Shown here in pieces: positions 1-8,356 of a stretch of 64,000 nt of DNA. The position numbers and the translations under genes were made by a program. Every line of letters begins with the position of its first letter. Position 1 is the stretch's first letter. Source of the DNA: Mesorhizobium sp. YC-39 (GTDB lineage Bacteria > Pseudomonadota > Alphaproteobacteria > Rhizobiales > Rhizobiaceae); NCBI RefSeq assembly GCF_025753795.1, contig NZ_JAOWPS010000001.1, forward strand, positions 620,001-684,000. The letters are read 5' to 3'. The notes beneath the pieces were generated by a model. The model saw nothing but the letters and a program-made list of their open reading frames with translations. It made no database searches and was not told the DNA's origin.

Positions 1-1131
1 GAAGCCGCCCGACACCATGGCGGTGAAGGTGGCCGTCATCGCCGGCTCGTTGTTCCAGATGAAGGTGTGATAGTCCAACGGGTTGGCCACTGCGACCAGC
101 GGCCCGAGCGTCGATTTGACATGGGCGCGGTGCTTGTCGGTCAGAACAGGGAAATTCACCCAGCGGCCCTCGGCACTGTCGGCCATGACAGATGCCTCGC
201 CGCCCGAACAGCTCATCGACGACAGCCGGTAGCCGGGCAGCGGGCCGGTGACGTGCAGCAGCTTCAGCGCCTCGATGAAGGCAGGAATGGAATCGACACG
301 CGCAATGCCGAGCCGCTTCAGGAAGGCGCCCGACGCGGCGTCGGAGCCGGCGAGCGACGCGGTATGCGACACCGTCGCCTGCCGCGCCTGCTCGGAGCGG
401 CCGACCTTCATGGCAATGATCGGTTTCTTCAGTTCGCGTGCTCGCGCCGCCAGTCTTTCAAAGCCGGCTACCGAATCGAACGCCTCGATATGCAGGCCGA
501 GCGAAGTGACGCGCTCGTCCTCAATCAGCCCGAGCGCCATCTCTGAAAGCCCGGTCTGCGCCTGGTTGCCGGCGGTCATCAGAAAGGCGATCGGCAGGCC
601 GCGCTTCTGCATCGTCATGTTGATGGCGATGTTGGACGACTGGGTGATGATGGCGACGCCCTTGCCATCCTTGGCCAGCCGGATGCCACCGTGCTGGTCC
701 GGCCACAGCAGCGCGCCGTCGGCATAGTTGATCAGGCCATAGCAGTTCGGCCCGATGATCGGCATCTGGCCCGCAGCCGCGACGAGCTCGGCCTGCAGCC
801 GTTCGCCGTCCTCGTCATAGGCTTCGGTTTCGAGGAAGCCGGCGGCAAAGCAGACGGCGCCGCCGGCGCCGCGTTCGGCCAGCGCCTTGATCACCTCGAT
901 GGTGAGATGCCGGTTGACGCCGACAAAGGCAGCGTCGGGCGCGCCGGGCAGCTCGGCCACGGAACGATAGGCCTTGCGGCCCGCAACCTCGTGCTTGGTT
1001 GGGTGGACCGGCCAGATCTCGCCGGCAAAGCCCATCTTGATCGACTGGGCAACGACGGCAGCCGCCTGCACTCCGCCGAACACGGCGATCGATTTCGGCC
1101 GCAGAAGACGTTCAAGCTTGTGCATGGTCAT
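1..1131 (-). CDS. NDP-forming acyl-CoA synthetase (partial, 3' end off the left edge)
   Basis: My translation from the ATG at 1131 reads MTMHKLERLLRPKSIAVFGG, the start of an NDP-forming acyl-CoA synthetase (acetate-CoA ligase, ADP-forming type). A Rossmann CoA-binding domain comes first. A GPNCYG motif follows near residue 125, and SHTASLAGS near residue 255 carries the His that is phosphorylated in this family. The reading frame is open to base 1, so the ATP-grasp part lies outside the window. A second in-frame ATG at 1125 is possible. The gene is last in the carnitine-type operon, separated from the acyl-CoA dehydrogenase by a palindromic repeat. The enzyme links acyl-CoA cleavage to NTP formation or the reverse; betainyl-CoA or a related trimethylammonium acyl-CoA is an inferred substrate. 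Confidence 0.85.
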   Translation of the reverse strand, partial: MTMHKLERLLRPKSIAVFGGVQAAAVVAQSIKMGFAGEIWPVHPTKHEVAGRKAYRSVAELPGAPDAAFVGVNRHLTIEVIKALAERGAGGAVCFAAGFLETEAYDEDGERLQAELVAAAGQMPIIGPNCYGLINYADGALLWPDQHGGIRLAKDGKGVAIITQSSNIAINMTMQKRGLPIAFLMTAGNQAQTGLSEMALGLIEDERVTSLGLHIEAFDSVAGFERLAARARELKKPIIAMKVGRSEQARQATVSHTASLAGSDAASGAFLKRLGIARVDSIPAFIEALKLLHVTGPLPGYRLSSMSCSGGEASVMADSAEGRWVNFPVLTDKHRAHVKSTLGPLVAVANPLDYHTFIWNNEPAMTATFTAMVSGGF

Positions 1132-1141
1132 CTTTTCGTTT

Positions 1142-1190
1142 GAGCATGATCTTATCCAAAAACCGGATTCCACTTTTTGGGATCATGCTC
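1142..1190. repeat. Palindromic intergenic repeat, copy 1
   Basis: Imperfect palindrome bounded by GAGCATGAT and ATCATGCTC, with an inner pair AAAACCGG/CCACTTTTTGG. The same element occurs at 14392-14438 and 24192-24260, and a sister family at 36540-36588. The outer end sits exactly on the stop codon of the acyl-CoA dehydrogenase gene, whose TAG occupies 1190-1192. Such elements are widespread in rhizobial genomes; their role here (mRNA hairpin in the operon) is inferred. Confidence 0.75.
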
Positions 1191-2353
1191 TAGGCCCCGA
1201 ACGGACGCAGCAGCGCCCGCGAAATGATGTGGCGCTGGATTTCCGACGTGCCTTCCCAGATGCGCTCGACGCGCGCGTCGCGCCAGATGCGCTCTAGCGG
1301 CAAATCGTCCATCAGCCCCATGCCGCCATGGATCTGGATCGCCTCGTCGGCGACGAAGGCGAGCATTTCGGTGGCCTTCAGCTTGGCCATGGCCATGTCC
1401 TGATCGGTGACGGTGCCCTGATCGTACTTCCAGCCGGCTTCGAACACCATCAGGTCGGCGGCCTTCAATTCGGTCGCCATGTCGGCGAGCTTGAACGACA
1501 CGCCCTGGAACTTGCCGATCTGCTGGCCGAACTGCTGGCGCTGCGCGGCATATTCGATGGCGTGGCCAAGCGCTCGCTCGGCGCGGCCGAGACAGGTGGC
1601 GCCGACCTGCAGGCGGGTTGCGCCAAGCCAGGAATTGGCGACTTCAAAGCCCTTGTGAACCTCGCCGAGAACCTGGGCTCCAGGTAGCCGGCAATCATCG
1701 AATTCGAGGATGGCGTTGGTGTATCCGCGATGCGAGACGTTGCGATAGCCGTCGCGCACGGCAAAGCCCTTGGTACCCTTGTCGACAAAGAAGGCGGTGA
1801 TCTTCTTGCGTTTTCCGCGCGAAGTCTCTTCCTCTCCCGAGGCCATGAAGACGATGGCGAAGTCGGCGAGATCGGCGTGGGAAATAAAGTGCTTGGTGCC
1901 GTTCAGCACCCAGTCGTCGCCGTCCTGCACAGCGGTCGCCTTCATGCCGCGCAGGTCGGAACCGGCGCCCGGCTCGGTCATCGCCAGGCAGTCCCATTTC
2001 TCGCCGCGGATGCAGGGGAACAAATACTTCTCGCGCTGCTCCGGTGTGCCGGCGAGAAGAATGTTGGAGGGACGCGCCACGCAGGTCCAGTGCAGCGCGT
2101 AATTGGCCCGGCCGAGTTCTTTCTCGTAGAGCAGCCAGGTTACCGTATCGAGCCCGGCGCCGCCGACATCGGCCGGCATGTTGGCGGCATAGAGCCCTGC
2201 CTCGATCGCCTTGGCCTTTATCTCCTCGATCAGCTCACGGCGCAGCACGCCGGTGCGTTCCACCTCGCGCTCATGCGGGTAAAGCTCATTCTCGACGAAG
2301 GCGCGCGTCGTTTCGACGATGAGTTTTTGCTCTTCCGAAAGACCGAAATCCAT
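1190..2353 (-). CDS. Acyl-CoA dehydrogenase family protein
   Basis: A 387-residue FAD-dependent acyl-CoA dehydrogenase of normal length. Visible motifs are MTEPGAGSD (flavin/substrate loop) and WEGTSEIQRH near the C-terminus, where Glu367 aligns with the catalytic base of the medium-chain enzymes (YEGT motif). It starts five bases after the carnitine dehydrogenase stop, so it is in the same operon. In this context it may oxidise gamma-butyrobetainyl-CoA or a similar trimethylammonium acyl-CoA to feed carnitine metabolism; that substrate is inferred from neighbours, as the family itself is broad. The TAG stop is supplied by the edge of a palindromic repeat. Confidence 0.9.
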   Translation of the reverse strand: MDFGLSEEQKLIVETTRAFVENELYPHEREVERTGVLRRELIEEIKAKAIEAGLYAANMPADVGGAGLDTVTWLLYEKELGRANYALHWTCVARPSNILLAGTPEQREKYLFPCIRGEKWDCLAMTEPGAGSDLRGMKATAVQDGDDWVLNGTKHFISHADLADFAIVFMASGEEETSRGKRKKITAFFVDKGTKGFAVRDGYRNVSHRGYTNAILEFDDCRLPGAQVLGEVHKGFEVANSWLGATRLQVGATCLGRAERALGHAIEYAAQRQQFGQQIGKFQGVSFKLADMATELKAADLMVFEAGWKYDQGTVTDQDMAMAKLKATEMLAFVADEAIQIHGGMGLMDDLPLERIWRDARVERIWEGTSEIQRHIISRALLRPFGA

Positions 2354-2357
2354 CGTC

Positions 2358-3461
2358 TTAGCCTTTCTTCTTGCCAGTCTTTTTCTTTGGCTTTTCAGTC
2401 TTTTTCACCGGCTTGGTCGCCTTGGCCTTCTCGGCCGCCCTGGAGGCTGTTGGTTTCTTCGCCGCCAGCTTGGCCAGCTGCCTAGTATAGTCCTTGTGCA
2501 GCGCGCCGGCGCCCCAGCCCTTGCCTTTGTTCTGCCTCGACAGCGCCTCCATGATCGCGACCAGATTGTCGTCGCGGATCTTTTCCAGCTCGCGGATCGA
2601 CAGGCCATGCGCCTGATCGTCCGACTGGGTGGCGATCAGGTCGACCAGCTCGTCGTTGAACTCCGGCACGTCCATCAGCTTGGTCCATGGCCATTTCAGG
2701 CACGGCCCAAACTGCGCCATGAAGTGGCGCATGCCGGCCTCGCCACCGGCGACCCGGTAGACCTGGAACATGCCCATCTGCGCCCAGCGCAGGCCGAAGC
2801 CATAGCGCATGATGTCGTCGAGTTCCTCGACGGTGCAGATGCCGTCCTTGATCAGCCACAATGCCTCGCGCCACGCCGCTTCCAGCAGGCGGTCACCGAC
2901 GAAGGCCTCGATCTCCTTGCGGATCACCACCGGCTTCATGCCGATCGAGGCGTAGATCTCCTTGGCGACTTCGATCGCTTCGGGGAACGTCTGCTCGCCG
3001 CCGACGATCTCGACCAGCGGCAAGAGATAGACCGGGTTGAACGGATGGCCGACAACCAGCCGCTCCGGATGCTTCTTCATCGCCACCTGCATGTCGGTCG
3101 GCTTGATGCCGGAGGTCGACGAGCCGACGATGGCGTTGGCGGGTGCATAAAGGTCGATCTCGGCCAGCACACGGTGCTTCAGGTCGAGCCGTTCCGGCAC
3201 GCTCTCCTGGATGAAATCGGCGTCCGCCACCGCCTCGGCGATGGTCTTGGCGAAGGTCAGCTTGCCCTCCTTGGGCAGGCCGCCGGGCAGCATCTGCTTG
3301 TAAGCGCGGCGCGCACCCTTCATCACTTCCGAGACTTTGCGCGACGCTTCGGGATCGGGATCGAAGATAGACACGTCGATACCATTCAGGAGCAGACGCG
3401 CCACCCAGCCGGCGCCGATGACACCACCGCCGATGGCGGCTGCCTTGTTGATGATGCTCAT
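2358..3461 (-). CDS. lcdH: L-carnitine dehydrogenase (3-hydroxyacyl-CoA dehydrogenase family)
   Basis: NAD-dependent oxidation of carnitine to 3-dehydrocarnitine is the likely reaction. The N-terminus has the dinucleotide-binding loop GGGVIGAGW followed by an acidic strand end, and the body has VVGHPFNPVYLLPLVE, a signature of the 3-hydroxyacyl-CoA dehydrogenase superfamily to which LcdH belongs. The assignment to carnitine rests on the adjacent BKACE gene and GlxA-type regulator, as in known carnitine loci. The protein is about 45 residues longer than the 320-residue core: it ends in a Lys/Ala/Pro-rich tail with PVKKTEKPKKKTGKKKG. Some rhizobial LcdH proteins carry a C-terminal thioesterase domain; none is present here. 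Its ATG overlaps the stop of the HD-domain gene (ATGA). Confidence 0.85.
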   Translation of the reverse strand: MSIINKAAAIGGGVIGAGWVARLLLNGIDVSIFDPDPEASRKVSEVMKGARRAYKQMLPGGLPKEGKLTFAKTIAEAVADADFIQESVPERLDLKHRVLAEIDLYAPANAIVGSSTSGIKPTDMQVAMKKHPERLVVGHPFNPVYLLPLVEIVGGEQTFPEAIEVAKEIYASIGMKPVVIRKEIEAFVGDRLLEAAWREALWLIKDGICTVEELDDIMRYGFGLRWAQMGMFQVYRVAGGEAGMRHFMAQFGPCLKWPWTKLMDVPEFNDELVDLIATQSDDQAHGLSIRELEKIRDDNLVAIMEALSRQNKGKGWGAGALHKDYTRQLAKLAAKKPTASRAAEKAKATKPVKKTEKPKKKTGKKKG

Positions 3462-4087
3462 GCGGAAGCTCCGGTTCTTTTGTTCGCTATGTCTGGGTCG
3501 GTAAGAGGCACGCGCTCGCCGGCGCGGATCACGGACGCGTCATAGGCCTTGCGCGCGAACACTTCGAGTACGAAGGGCCGGAAGAATTCGATCGGCAGCG
3601 TCTCGTAATCGGAGTCGAAACTCGACTGGTCCCAGCGTTCGCAAAACCCATCGCAATCGTCGAAATAGGGATGGCCGGCGAAGCGGTCGCGGGCATGCGG
3701 ATTGCCGCCGAGATGGTGGGCGTAATAGAGGCGCTGGAAGTCGCCATGCTTCTCCACCACCCAGGTGCATTGCTCGCGCACGAAGGGTTTCAGGATGGCG
3801 GCTGCATATTCGTCGTGATTGTAGGGCGCGTAGATGTCGCCGATGTCGTGCAGCAAGGCGCAGGCGATCCAGTCAGTGTCGGCGCCGTCGCGCCAGGCCC
3901 GCGTCGCCGCCTGCAGCGAATGGCCGAGCCGGGTGATCTTGTAGCCCGACAGGCCCTCGTCGAGCTGCACCAGCGCGTCGAGCAGCCGCTCGCCGGTCCT
4001 GGCCGCGTAATCGATCTCGTGCTCGGTCAGGAAGGCGTAGTCCTCGCGGTCGCCGTCCTTCATGGCAGTGAATTTCACGGTCTTCAT
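3458..4087 (-). CDS. HD-domain protein of the PhnZ/TmpB-like oxygenase type
   Basis: A 209-residue HD-domain protein lying inside the carnitine operon. Metal-ligand candidates in order are His in RLGHSLQ, His-Asp in LLHDIGD, His in YNHDEYA, His in VVEKHGD and Asp in ERWDQSSFD. The last motif resembles the small HD-domain mixed-valent di-iron oxygenases (PhnZ, TmpB) more than classic phosphohydrolases. TmpB acts on a trimethylammonium phosphonate, so an oxygenase acting on a trimethylammonium compound would fit the neighbours, but this is inference; an HD hydrolase remains possible. The start at 4087 follows GGAGGAGCCGCCG. The stop overlaps the lcdH start by four bases. Confidence 0.75.
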   Translation of the reverse strand: MKTVKFTAMKDGDREDYAFLTEHEIDYAARTGERLLDALVQLDEGLSGYKITRLGHSLQAATRAWRDGADTDWIACALLHDIGDIYAPYNHDEYAAAILKPFVREQCTWVVEKHGDFQRLYYAHHLGGNPHARDRFAGHPYFDDCDGFCERWDQSSFDSDYETLPIEFFRPFVLEVFARKAYDASVIRAGERVPLTDPDIANKRTGASA

Positions 4088-4124
4088 CGGCGGCTCCTCC
4101 CAACCGATTCTTGGCTGCCTTGTT

Positions 4125-5036
4125 TCAAAGCGGTGCGCGCTTGGTCAGGTTGAGCTTCTTGCGCACTTCCTCCGGGCCAAGGATCCTGGCGCCGAGATTG
4201 GTGACGATGCTGGCCGCACGTTCGACCAACTGCGCGTTGGTCGCCAGCACGCCCTTGTCGAGCCACAGATTGTCTTCCAGCCCGACGCGCACATTGCCGC
4301 CGGCCAGCACCGCGGCGGCAGCATAGGCCATCTGGTTGCGGCCGATCGAGAAAGCCGACCAGTTCCAGGTCGACGGCACATTGTTGACCATGGCCATGAA
4401 GGTGTTGAGGTCGTCGGGAGCTCCCCATGGCACGCCCATGCAGAGCTGCACCAAGGCATCCGGCTTAAGCACCTGTTCCTCGACCAATTGTTTGGCGAAC
4501 CACAGATGTCCGGTGTCGAAGGCCTCGATCTCCGGCTTGACGCCGAGCGCCGTCATCATGCCGCCCATGGCGCGCAGCATGCCGGGCGTGTTGGTCATGA
4601 CATAGTCGGCCTCGGCGAAGTTCATCGTGCCGCAGTCGAGCGTGCAGATTTCCGGCAGGCACTGGCGCACATGCTCCATGCGGTTGGTGGCGCCGCCCAT
4701 ATCGGTGCCTTTTTCATTCAAGGGCAGCGGCGCTTCGGGTGAACCAAACACCATGTCGCCGCCCATGCCGGCGGTCAGGTTCAACACCACGTCAACGTCT
4801 GCCGCGCGGATGCGCTCGGTCACCTCGCGGTAGAGATGCACGTCGCGCCTGGGCTTGCCGGTCTCGGGATCGCGCACATGGCAATGGACGATCGCTGCAC
4901 CCGCCTTTGCCGCGTCGATGGCGGAATCGGCGATCTGCTTGGGCGAGCGCGGCACATGCGGGCTGCGGTCCTGCGAGCCGCCGGACCCGGTCACGGCACA
5001 GGTAATGAAAACCTCACGGTTCATCGCGAGCGGCAT
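4125..5036 (-). CDS. BKACE family beta-keto acid cleavage enzyme (dehydrocarnitine type)
   Basis: A 303-residue member of the BKACE (formerly DUF849) family, which use a Zn ion to condense a beta-keto acid with acetyl-CoA and release acetoacetate plus a new acyl-CoA. The Zn-binding VHCHVRDPETGKP motif is present near residue 47. With dehydrocarnitine as substrate the products are betainyl-CoA and acetoacetate, the established step after carnitine dehydrogenase. It is first in the operon; the ATG at 5036 follows GGGAGAGACA. Specificity is assigned from the adjacent lcdH, not from active-site residues. Confidence 0.88.
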   Translation of the reverse strand: MPLAMNREVFITCAVTGSGGSQDRSPHVPRSPKQIADSAIDAAKAGAAIVHCHVRDPETGKPRRDVHLYREVTERIRAADVDVVLNLTAGMGGDMVFGSPEAPLPLNEKGTDMGGATNRMEHVRQCLPEICTLDCGTMNFAEADYVMTNTPGMLRAMGGMMTALGVKPEIEAFDTGHLWFAKQLVEEQVLKPDALVQLCMGVPWGAPDDLNTFMAMVNNVPSTWNWSAFSIGRNQMAYAAAAVLAGGNVRVGLEDNLWLDKGVLATNAQLVERAASIVTNLGARILGPEEVRKKLNLTKRAPL

Positions 5037-5113
5037 TGTCTCTCTCCCAAATTCGACCAGATCCCAACAATGCCCGACTTGCCGGAAACTGTTTTGCGTT
5101 TTACGAAGCTCTC

Positions 5114-6094
5114 ATGATTAAAAGCGAAAAACCCGATATCTTTCGCTCTGAGCGCTTGCCGCTCAAGGTGACGTTTCTGGTGTTTTCCGGCTCGTCGATC
5201 ATGTGCGTGGCCTCCGCCGTCGACCCGCTGCGGGCCGCCAATCGCATCTCCGGCGAGACCCTGTTCGACTTCAGGCTGGTCTCGGTGACGGGAGAGGCGC
5301 CGGTCACCACATGCGGCCTGCCGGTTGCGGTCAGCGGCCGCTTCGATGCTGCTGAAGCAACCGATGTGCTTGTCGTGGTTGCCGGTTTCGGCACCCAGAA
5401 TTATGCCACGTCGGCCCTCCTTGCCGGCCTGCGCCGCGCCGCGCGCGCCGCACGCGCCTGTGGCGGCGTCGAAGCTGGCACCTGGCTGGTGGCACGCGCC
5501 GGCCTGCTGGAGGGACGCAGCGCCACCACCCACTGGGAGGACATGGAGGATTTTTCCGCCGCCTTTCCCGGCATCGACGTCCGGCCCGACCGCTACGTCA
5601 TCGACGGTCCGGTCTTCACTTCCGGCGGCGCCTCGCCGACCTTTGACCTGATGCTGCATCTGATCCGCACCCGGCTTGGCATGGCGGTGGCGCTCGATGT
5701 GGCGAGCGTCTTCATCTACGATCAGGCGCGCGCCGCCACCGACGCCCAGCCGCTGGTCTCGCTCGGCCGCCTCGACGGCTACGACCCCCGGCTGGCGCAA
5801 GCGATCCGGCTGATGGAAGCGCATATCGACCAGCCGCTGACCATCGCCGCTGTGGCCAAGCGCGCCGGCGTGACGGCGCGGACCCTGGAGAGCATCTTCC
5901 GCAAGTCGATCGGTGAAACGCCGGGCGCCTACTACCTCAGGCTGCGTCTGGGCGCGGCGCGCCGGCTGGTCGTCGACACGCGCATTGCCATGGCCGATAT
6001 CGCCGGGCGGACGGGGTTCTCGTCCGCCGCGGCATTTTCGAGAGCGTTTTCGAGAGCTTTCGGCGAGGCGCCGGTCAGGCTGCGCCAGGCGTAG
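5114..6094 (+). CDS. GlxA family AraC-type transcriptional regulator
   Basis: 326 residues: an N-terminal DJ-1/PfpI-like domain (LKVTFLVFSGSSIMCVASAVDP onward) and a C-terminal AraC helix-turn-helix (IAAVAKRAGVTARTLESIF, then MADIAGRTGFSSAAAFSRAF). It is divergent from the carnitine operon, as CdhR/GlxA regulators are in carnitine clusters, and probably activates it in response to carnitine. I chose the ATG at 5114. The longer frame opening at 5036 uses TTG and would begin on top of the BKACE start codon. The 77-base gap must hold both promoters. Confidence 0.88.
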   Translation: MIKSEKPDIFRSERLPLKVTFLVFSGSSIMCVASAVDPLRAANRISGETLFDFRLVSVTGEAPVTTCGLPVAVSGRFDAAEATDVLVVVAGFGTQNYATSALLAGLRRAARAARACGGVEAGTWLVARAGLLEGRSATTHWEDMEDFSAAFPGIDVRPDRYVIDGPVFTSGGASPTFDLMLHLIRTRLGMAVALDVASVFIYDQARAATDAQPLVSLGRLDGYDPRLAQAIRLMEAHIDQPLTIAAVAKRAGVTARTLESIFRKSIGETPGAYYLRLRLGAARRLVVDTRIAMADIAGRTGFSSAAAFSRAFSRAFGEAPVRLRQA

Positions 6095-6100
6095 TTCCAG

Positions 6101-6310
6101 CTACGCGGCGTTTTGGCGGCTGCCGGCGCCGTCGATCTGCGAGCGCATCTGTCTCGCCAGATGGGTCTCGAAGCGGCTGGCGACCGCGCGATCCCATTCG
6201 TTCTTGCCGCGCGCACCTTCCTTGGAATGCGGCAGCGCCATCAGCCGGTCGATGATCGATCCGGCCTCGCCAGATGAGAGCAGGGCGTCGATTTCGCGTT
6301 CGTGCTGCAT
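6101..6310 (-). CDS. Small conserved-looking hypothetical protein (69 aa)
   Basis: A 69-residue soluble, charged protein (MQHEREIDALLSSGEAGSII...) with no domain I recognise. A strong ribosome binding site, AAGAAGGAGGCGA, lies directly upstream of the ATG, and codon use looks like that of its neighbours, which is why I keep it as a real gene. It is convergent with the GlxA regulator, only six bases away. It is predicted helical, with no signal peptide or membrane segment. Function is unknown. Confidence 0.6.
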   Translation of the reverse strand: MQHEREIDALLSSGEAGSIIDRLMALPHSKEGARGKNEWDRAVASRFETHLARQMRSQIDGAGSRQNAA

Positions 6311-6512
6311 ATCGGGTCGCCTCCTTCTTCCTGATTCCCGCCATGAGCCACTTTATACGAGGTCCGTGACGGCTGTTTGAAGGCAAGAGCGAGGCGATTG
6401 AGGGGCGATGCGAGGCAGAACCTTGTCGTCGGTCCTGCCTCATGCGCAAAGCCGTTCCGGGCGACCGTTCGGCTATCCGGTCGCCCCTGAAACGGTATGA
6501 AACAGCTTTTTC

Positions 6513-7838
6513 TCAGACGTAGCGATTGACGATGTTTTCGAGCAGTTCCTGGCGTCCGGACCGGGGCTGCGGCTCGATCTTCTTCTTGACCACGCGCTCG
6601 GCAATCTCCTCCAGCGTACGCTTGCCCGCCAGCATCGCTTTGGCTTCCGCGCTGTTCCAGCCGGCATAGCGCTCGGCGAGCGGACCAGACAGGGCCTTGT
6701 CCTCGACCATGCGGACGGCGGCCTTGAGCCCACGCGCGCAAGCGTCCATGCCGCCAATATGGCCAATCAGCAAATCCTGCGGGTCGAGCGACTGGCGTCT
6801 CAGCTTGGCGTCGAAATTGGTACCGCCGGTCTTGAAGCCGCCCGCCAGCAGCACCTGATAGTAGGCCAGCGCCATCTCCGGCACATTGTTGGGGAACTGG
6901 TCGGTGTCCCAGCCCGACTGGTAGTCGTTGCGGTTCATATCGATCGAACCGAAGACGCCGAGCGCATTGGCCAGCGCCAGTTCGTGCTCGAAGGAATGAC
7001 CGGCCAGAATCGCATGACCCTGCTCGATGTTGAGCTTGACCTCCTTCTCCAGCCCGAACCGCTTGAGAAAGCCGTAGACCGTGGCGACATCGTAGTCGTA
7101 CTGATGCTTGGTCGGCTCCTGCGGCTTTGGCTCGATCAGGATCGTGCCCTTGAAGCCGATCCGGTGCTTGTAGTCGACGACGAGATTGAGGAAGCGGCCG
7201 GCCTGCTCCTGCTCGCGGGCAAGGTCGGTGTTGAGCAGCGTTTCATAGCCCTCGCGGCCGCCCCACAGCACATAGTTCTCCCCCTTTAGCCGCTTGGTGA
7301 CGTCGATGCAGCTTTTCACCGTCGCCGCCGCATAGGCGAACACATCCGGATCGGGATTGGTGGCGGCGCCCGACATGAAGCGGCGGTTGGAGAACATGTT
7401 CGCCGTTCCCCACAGCAGCTTGACACCGGTCTGCTTCATCTTTCCCGCAAAGTAGTCGGCGATCTCGTCGAGCCGCGCCGCACTTTCCGAAAAATCCTTC
7501 CCTTCTGGCCTGACATCGGCGTCGTGGAAGCAGAAATAGGGCGCGCCGAGCAGCGAAAACATCTCGAAGGCGACATCGGCCTTGAGCTTGGCCAGTTCCA
7601 TCGTGTCGACGCCGCCGGCCTTGGCGAACCACGGACGATCGAAGGTCTGACCGCCGAAGGGATCGCCACCTTGCCAGGCGAAGGAGTGCCAGTAGGCCAC
7701 CGCAAAGCGCAGATGATCTTCCAGCCGCTTGCCGGCGACAATTTCGTCCGGATTATAGAATCGGTAGGCCAGCGGATTGGTCGAATCCGGCCCCTCGTAT
7801 TTGATCTTGCCGATGTCGCCAAAAAATACGCTGCTCAT
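6513..7838 (-). CDS. xylA: Xylose isomerase
   Basis: Interconverts D-xylose and D-xylulose in the cytoplasm. The 441 residues match class II xylose isomerases. Motifs seen: [12 protein letters not shown] (catalytic His and Asp), [31 protein letters not shown] (metal-binding Glu region) and [19 protein letters not shown] (metal ligands). The ATG at 7838 follows GGAGAGGACAAATC. It is separated from xylB by a convergent small gene, so the two are not in one simple transcript read-through as drawn, although both lie on the minus strand. A xylose-responsive regulator is not present in the window. Confidence 0.97.
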   Translation of the reverse strand: MSSVFFGDIGKIKYEGPDSTNPLAYRFYNPDEIVAGKRLEDHLRFAVAYWHSFAWQGGDPFGGQTFDRPWFAKAGGVDTMELAKLKADVAFEMFSLLGAPYFCFHDADVRPEGKDFSESAARLDEIADYFAGKMKQTGVKLLWGTANMFSNRRFMSGAATNPDPDVFAYAAATVKSCIDVTKRLKGENYVLWGGREGYETLLNTDLAREQEQAGRFLNLVVDYKHRIGFKGTILIEPKPQEPTKHQYDYDVATVYGFLKRFGLEKEVKLNIEQGHAILAGHSFEHELALANALGVFGSIDMNRNDYQSGWDTDQFPNNVPEMALAYYQVLLAGGFKTGGTNFDAKLRRQSLDPQDLLIGHIGGMDACARGLKAAVRMVEDKALSGPLAERYAGWNSAEAKAMLAGKRTLEEIAERVVKKKIEPQPRSGRQELLENIVNRYV

Positions 7839-7949
7839 GATTTGTCCTCTCCGAGCTAGTTCTGCCTGATTACCTCAGGCGTAATTGGTTTCGTTCTTCC
7901 TTCGGGTGAAAAAGGTCATGTCAAAGCCACCCAACTAAGGAGACAGACC

Positions 7950-8312
7950 ATGACCGACCTCAACACCATCGCCCAAAACTACATCGCCGCCTGGAACGAG
8001 AGTGACGCCGCCCGCCGCCAGGCCGTACTCAAGGCGACCTTCACCGAGGATGTCAGCTACCGCGATCCGATCATGCAGGGCGAGGGCCATGAAGGCGTCG
8101 GCGCGCTGATCGATGGCGTACAGCAACGCTTTGCCGGCTTCCGCTTCTCGCTGAAAGGCCAGCCGGACGGCTTTGCCGACACGATCCGCTTCTCCTGGAA
8201 TCTCGGGCCCGAGGGCACTGAGTCCGTCATCGAAGGCACCGATATCGGCATCATCGAGAACGGCCGCTTGAAAAGCGTCACCGGCTTCCTCGACAAGGTG
8301 CCGGCGCAGTGA
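7950..8312 (+). CDS. SnoaL-like / NTF2-fold protein
   Basis: A 120-residue protein with an NTF2/SnoaL-like pattern: an N-terminal helix NTIAQNYIAAWNESDAARRQAVLKATF, then VSYRDPIMQGEGHEGVGALIDGV and alternating strands ending in GRLKSVTGFLDKVPAQ. The start follows AAGGAGACAGACC. Members of this fold are small isomerases, hydrolases or binding proteins, so no reaction can be assigned. It lies between xylA and xylB on the opposite strand, divergent from xylA over 111 bases, which suggests its own promoter there. Confidence 0.8.
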   Translation: MTDLNTIAQNYIAAWNESDAARRQAVLKATFTEDVSYRDPIMQGEGHEGVGALIDGVQQRFAGFRFSLKGQPDGFADTIRFSWNLGPEGTESVIEGTDIGIIENGRLKSVTGFLDKVPAQ

Positions 8313-8320
8313 GCCGTGAA

Positions 8321-8356
8321 GCCACGGCGTGGGTGAGAAACCGCTCACGCCGTGGC
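8321..8356. terminator. Hairpin between convergent SnoaL-like gene and xylB
   Basis: An 11-bp perfect inverted repeat, GCCACGGCGTG at 8321-8331 and CACGCCGTGGC at 8346-8356. It lies just after the SnoaL-like stop codon and overlaps the xylB stop (8345-8347). Only a short T run (CCTTTG) follows on the plus strand, so it is a plausible two-way terminator rather than a classic one. Confidence 0.55.

Noticed and set aside
5036-5113. Longer N-terminus for the GlxA-type regulator
   Set aside because: It needs a TTG start lying on top of the BKACE start codon and leaves no room for either promoter; the ATG at 5114 fits the family start.
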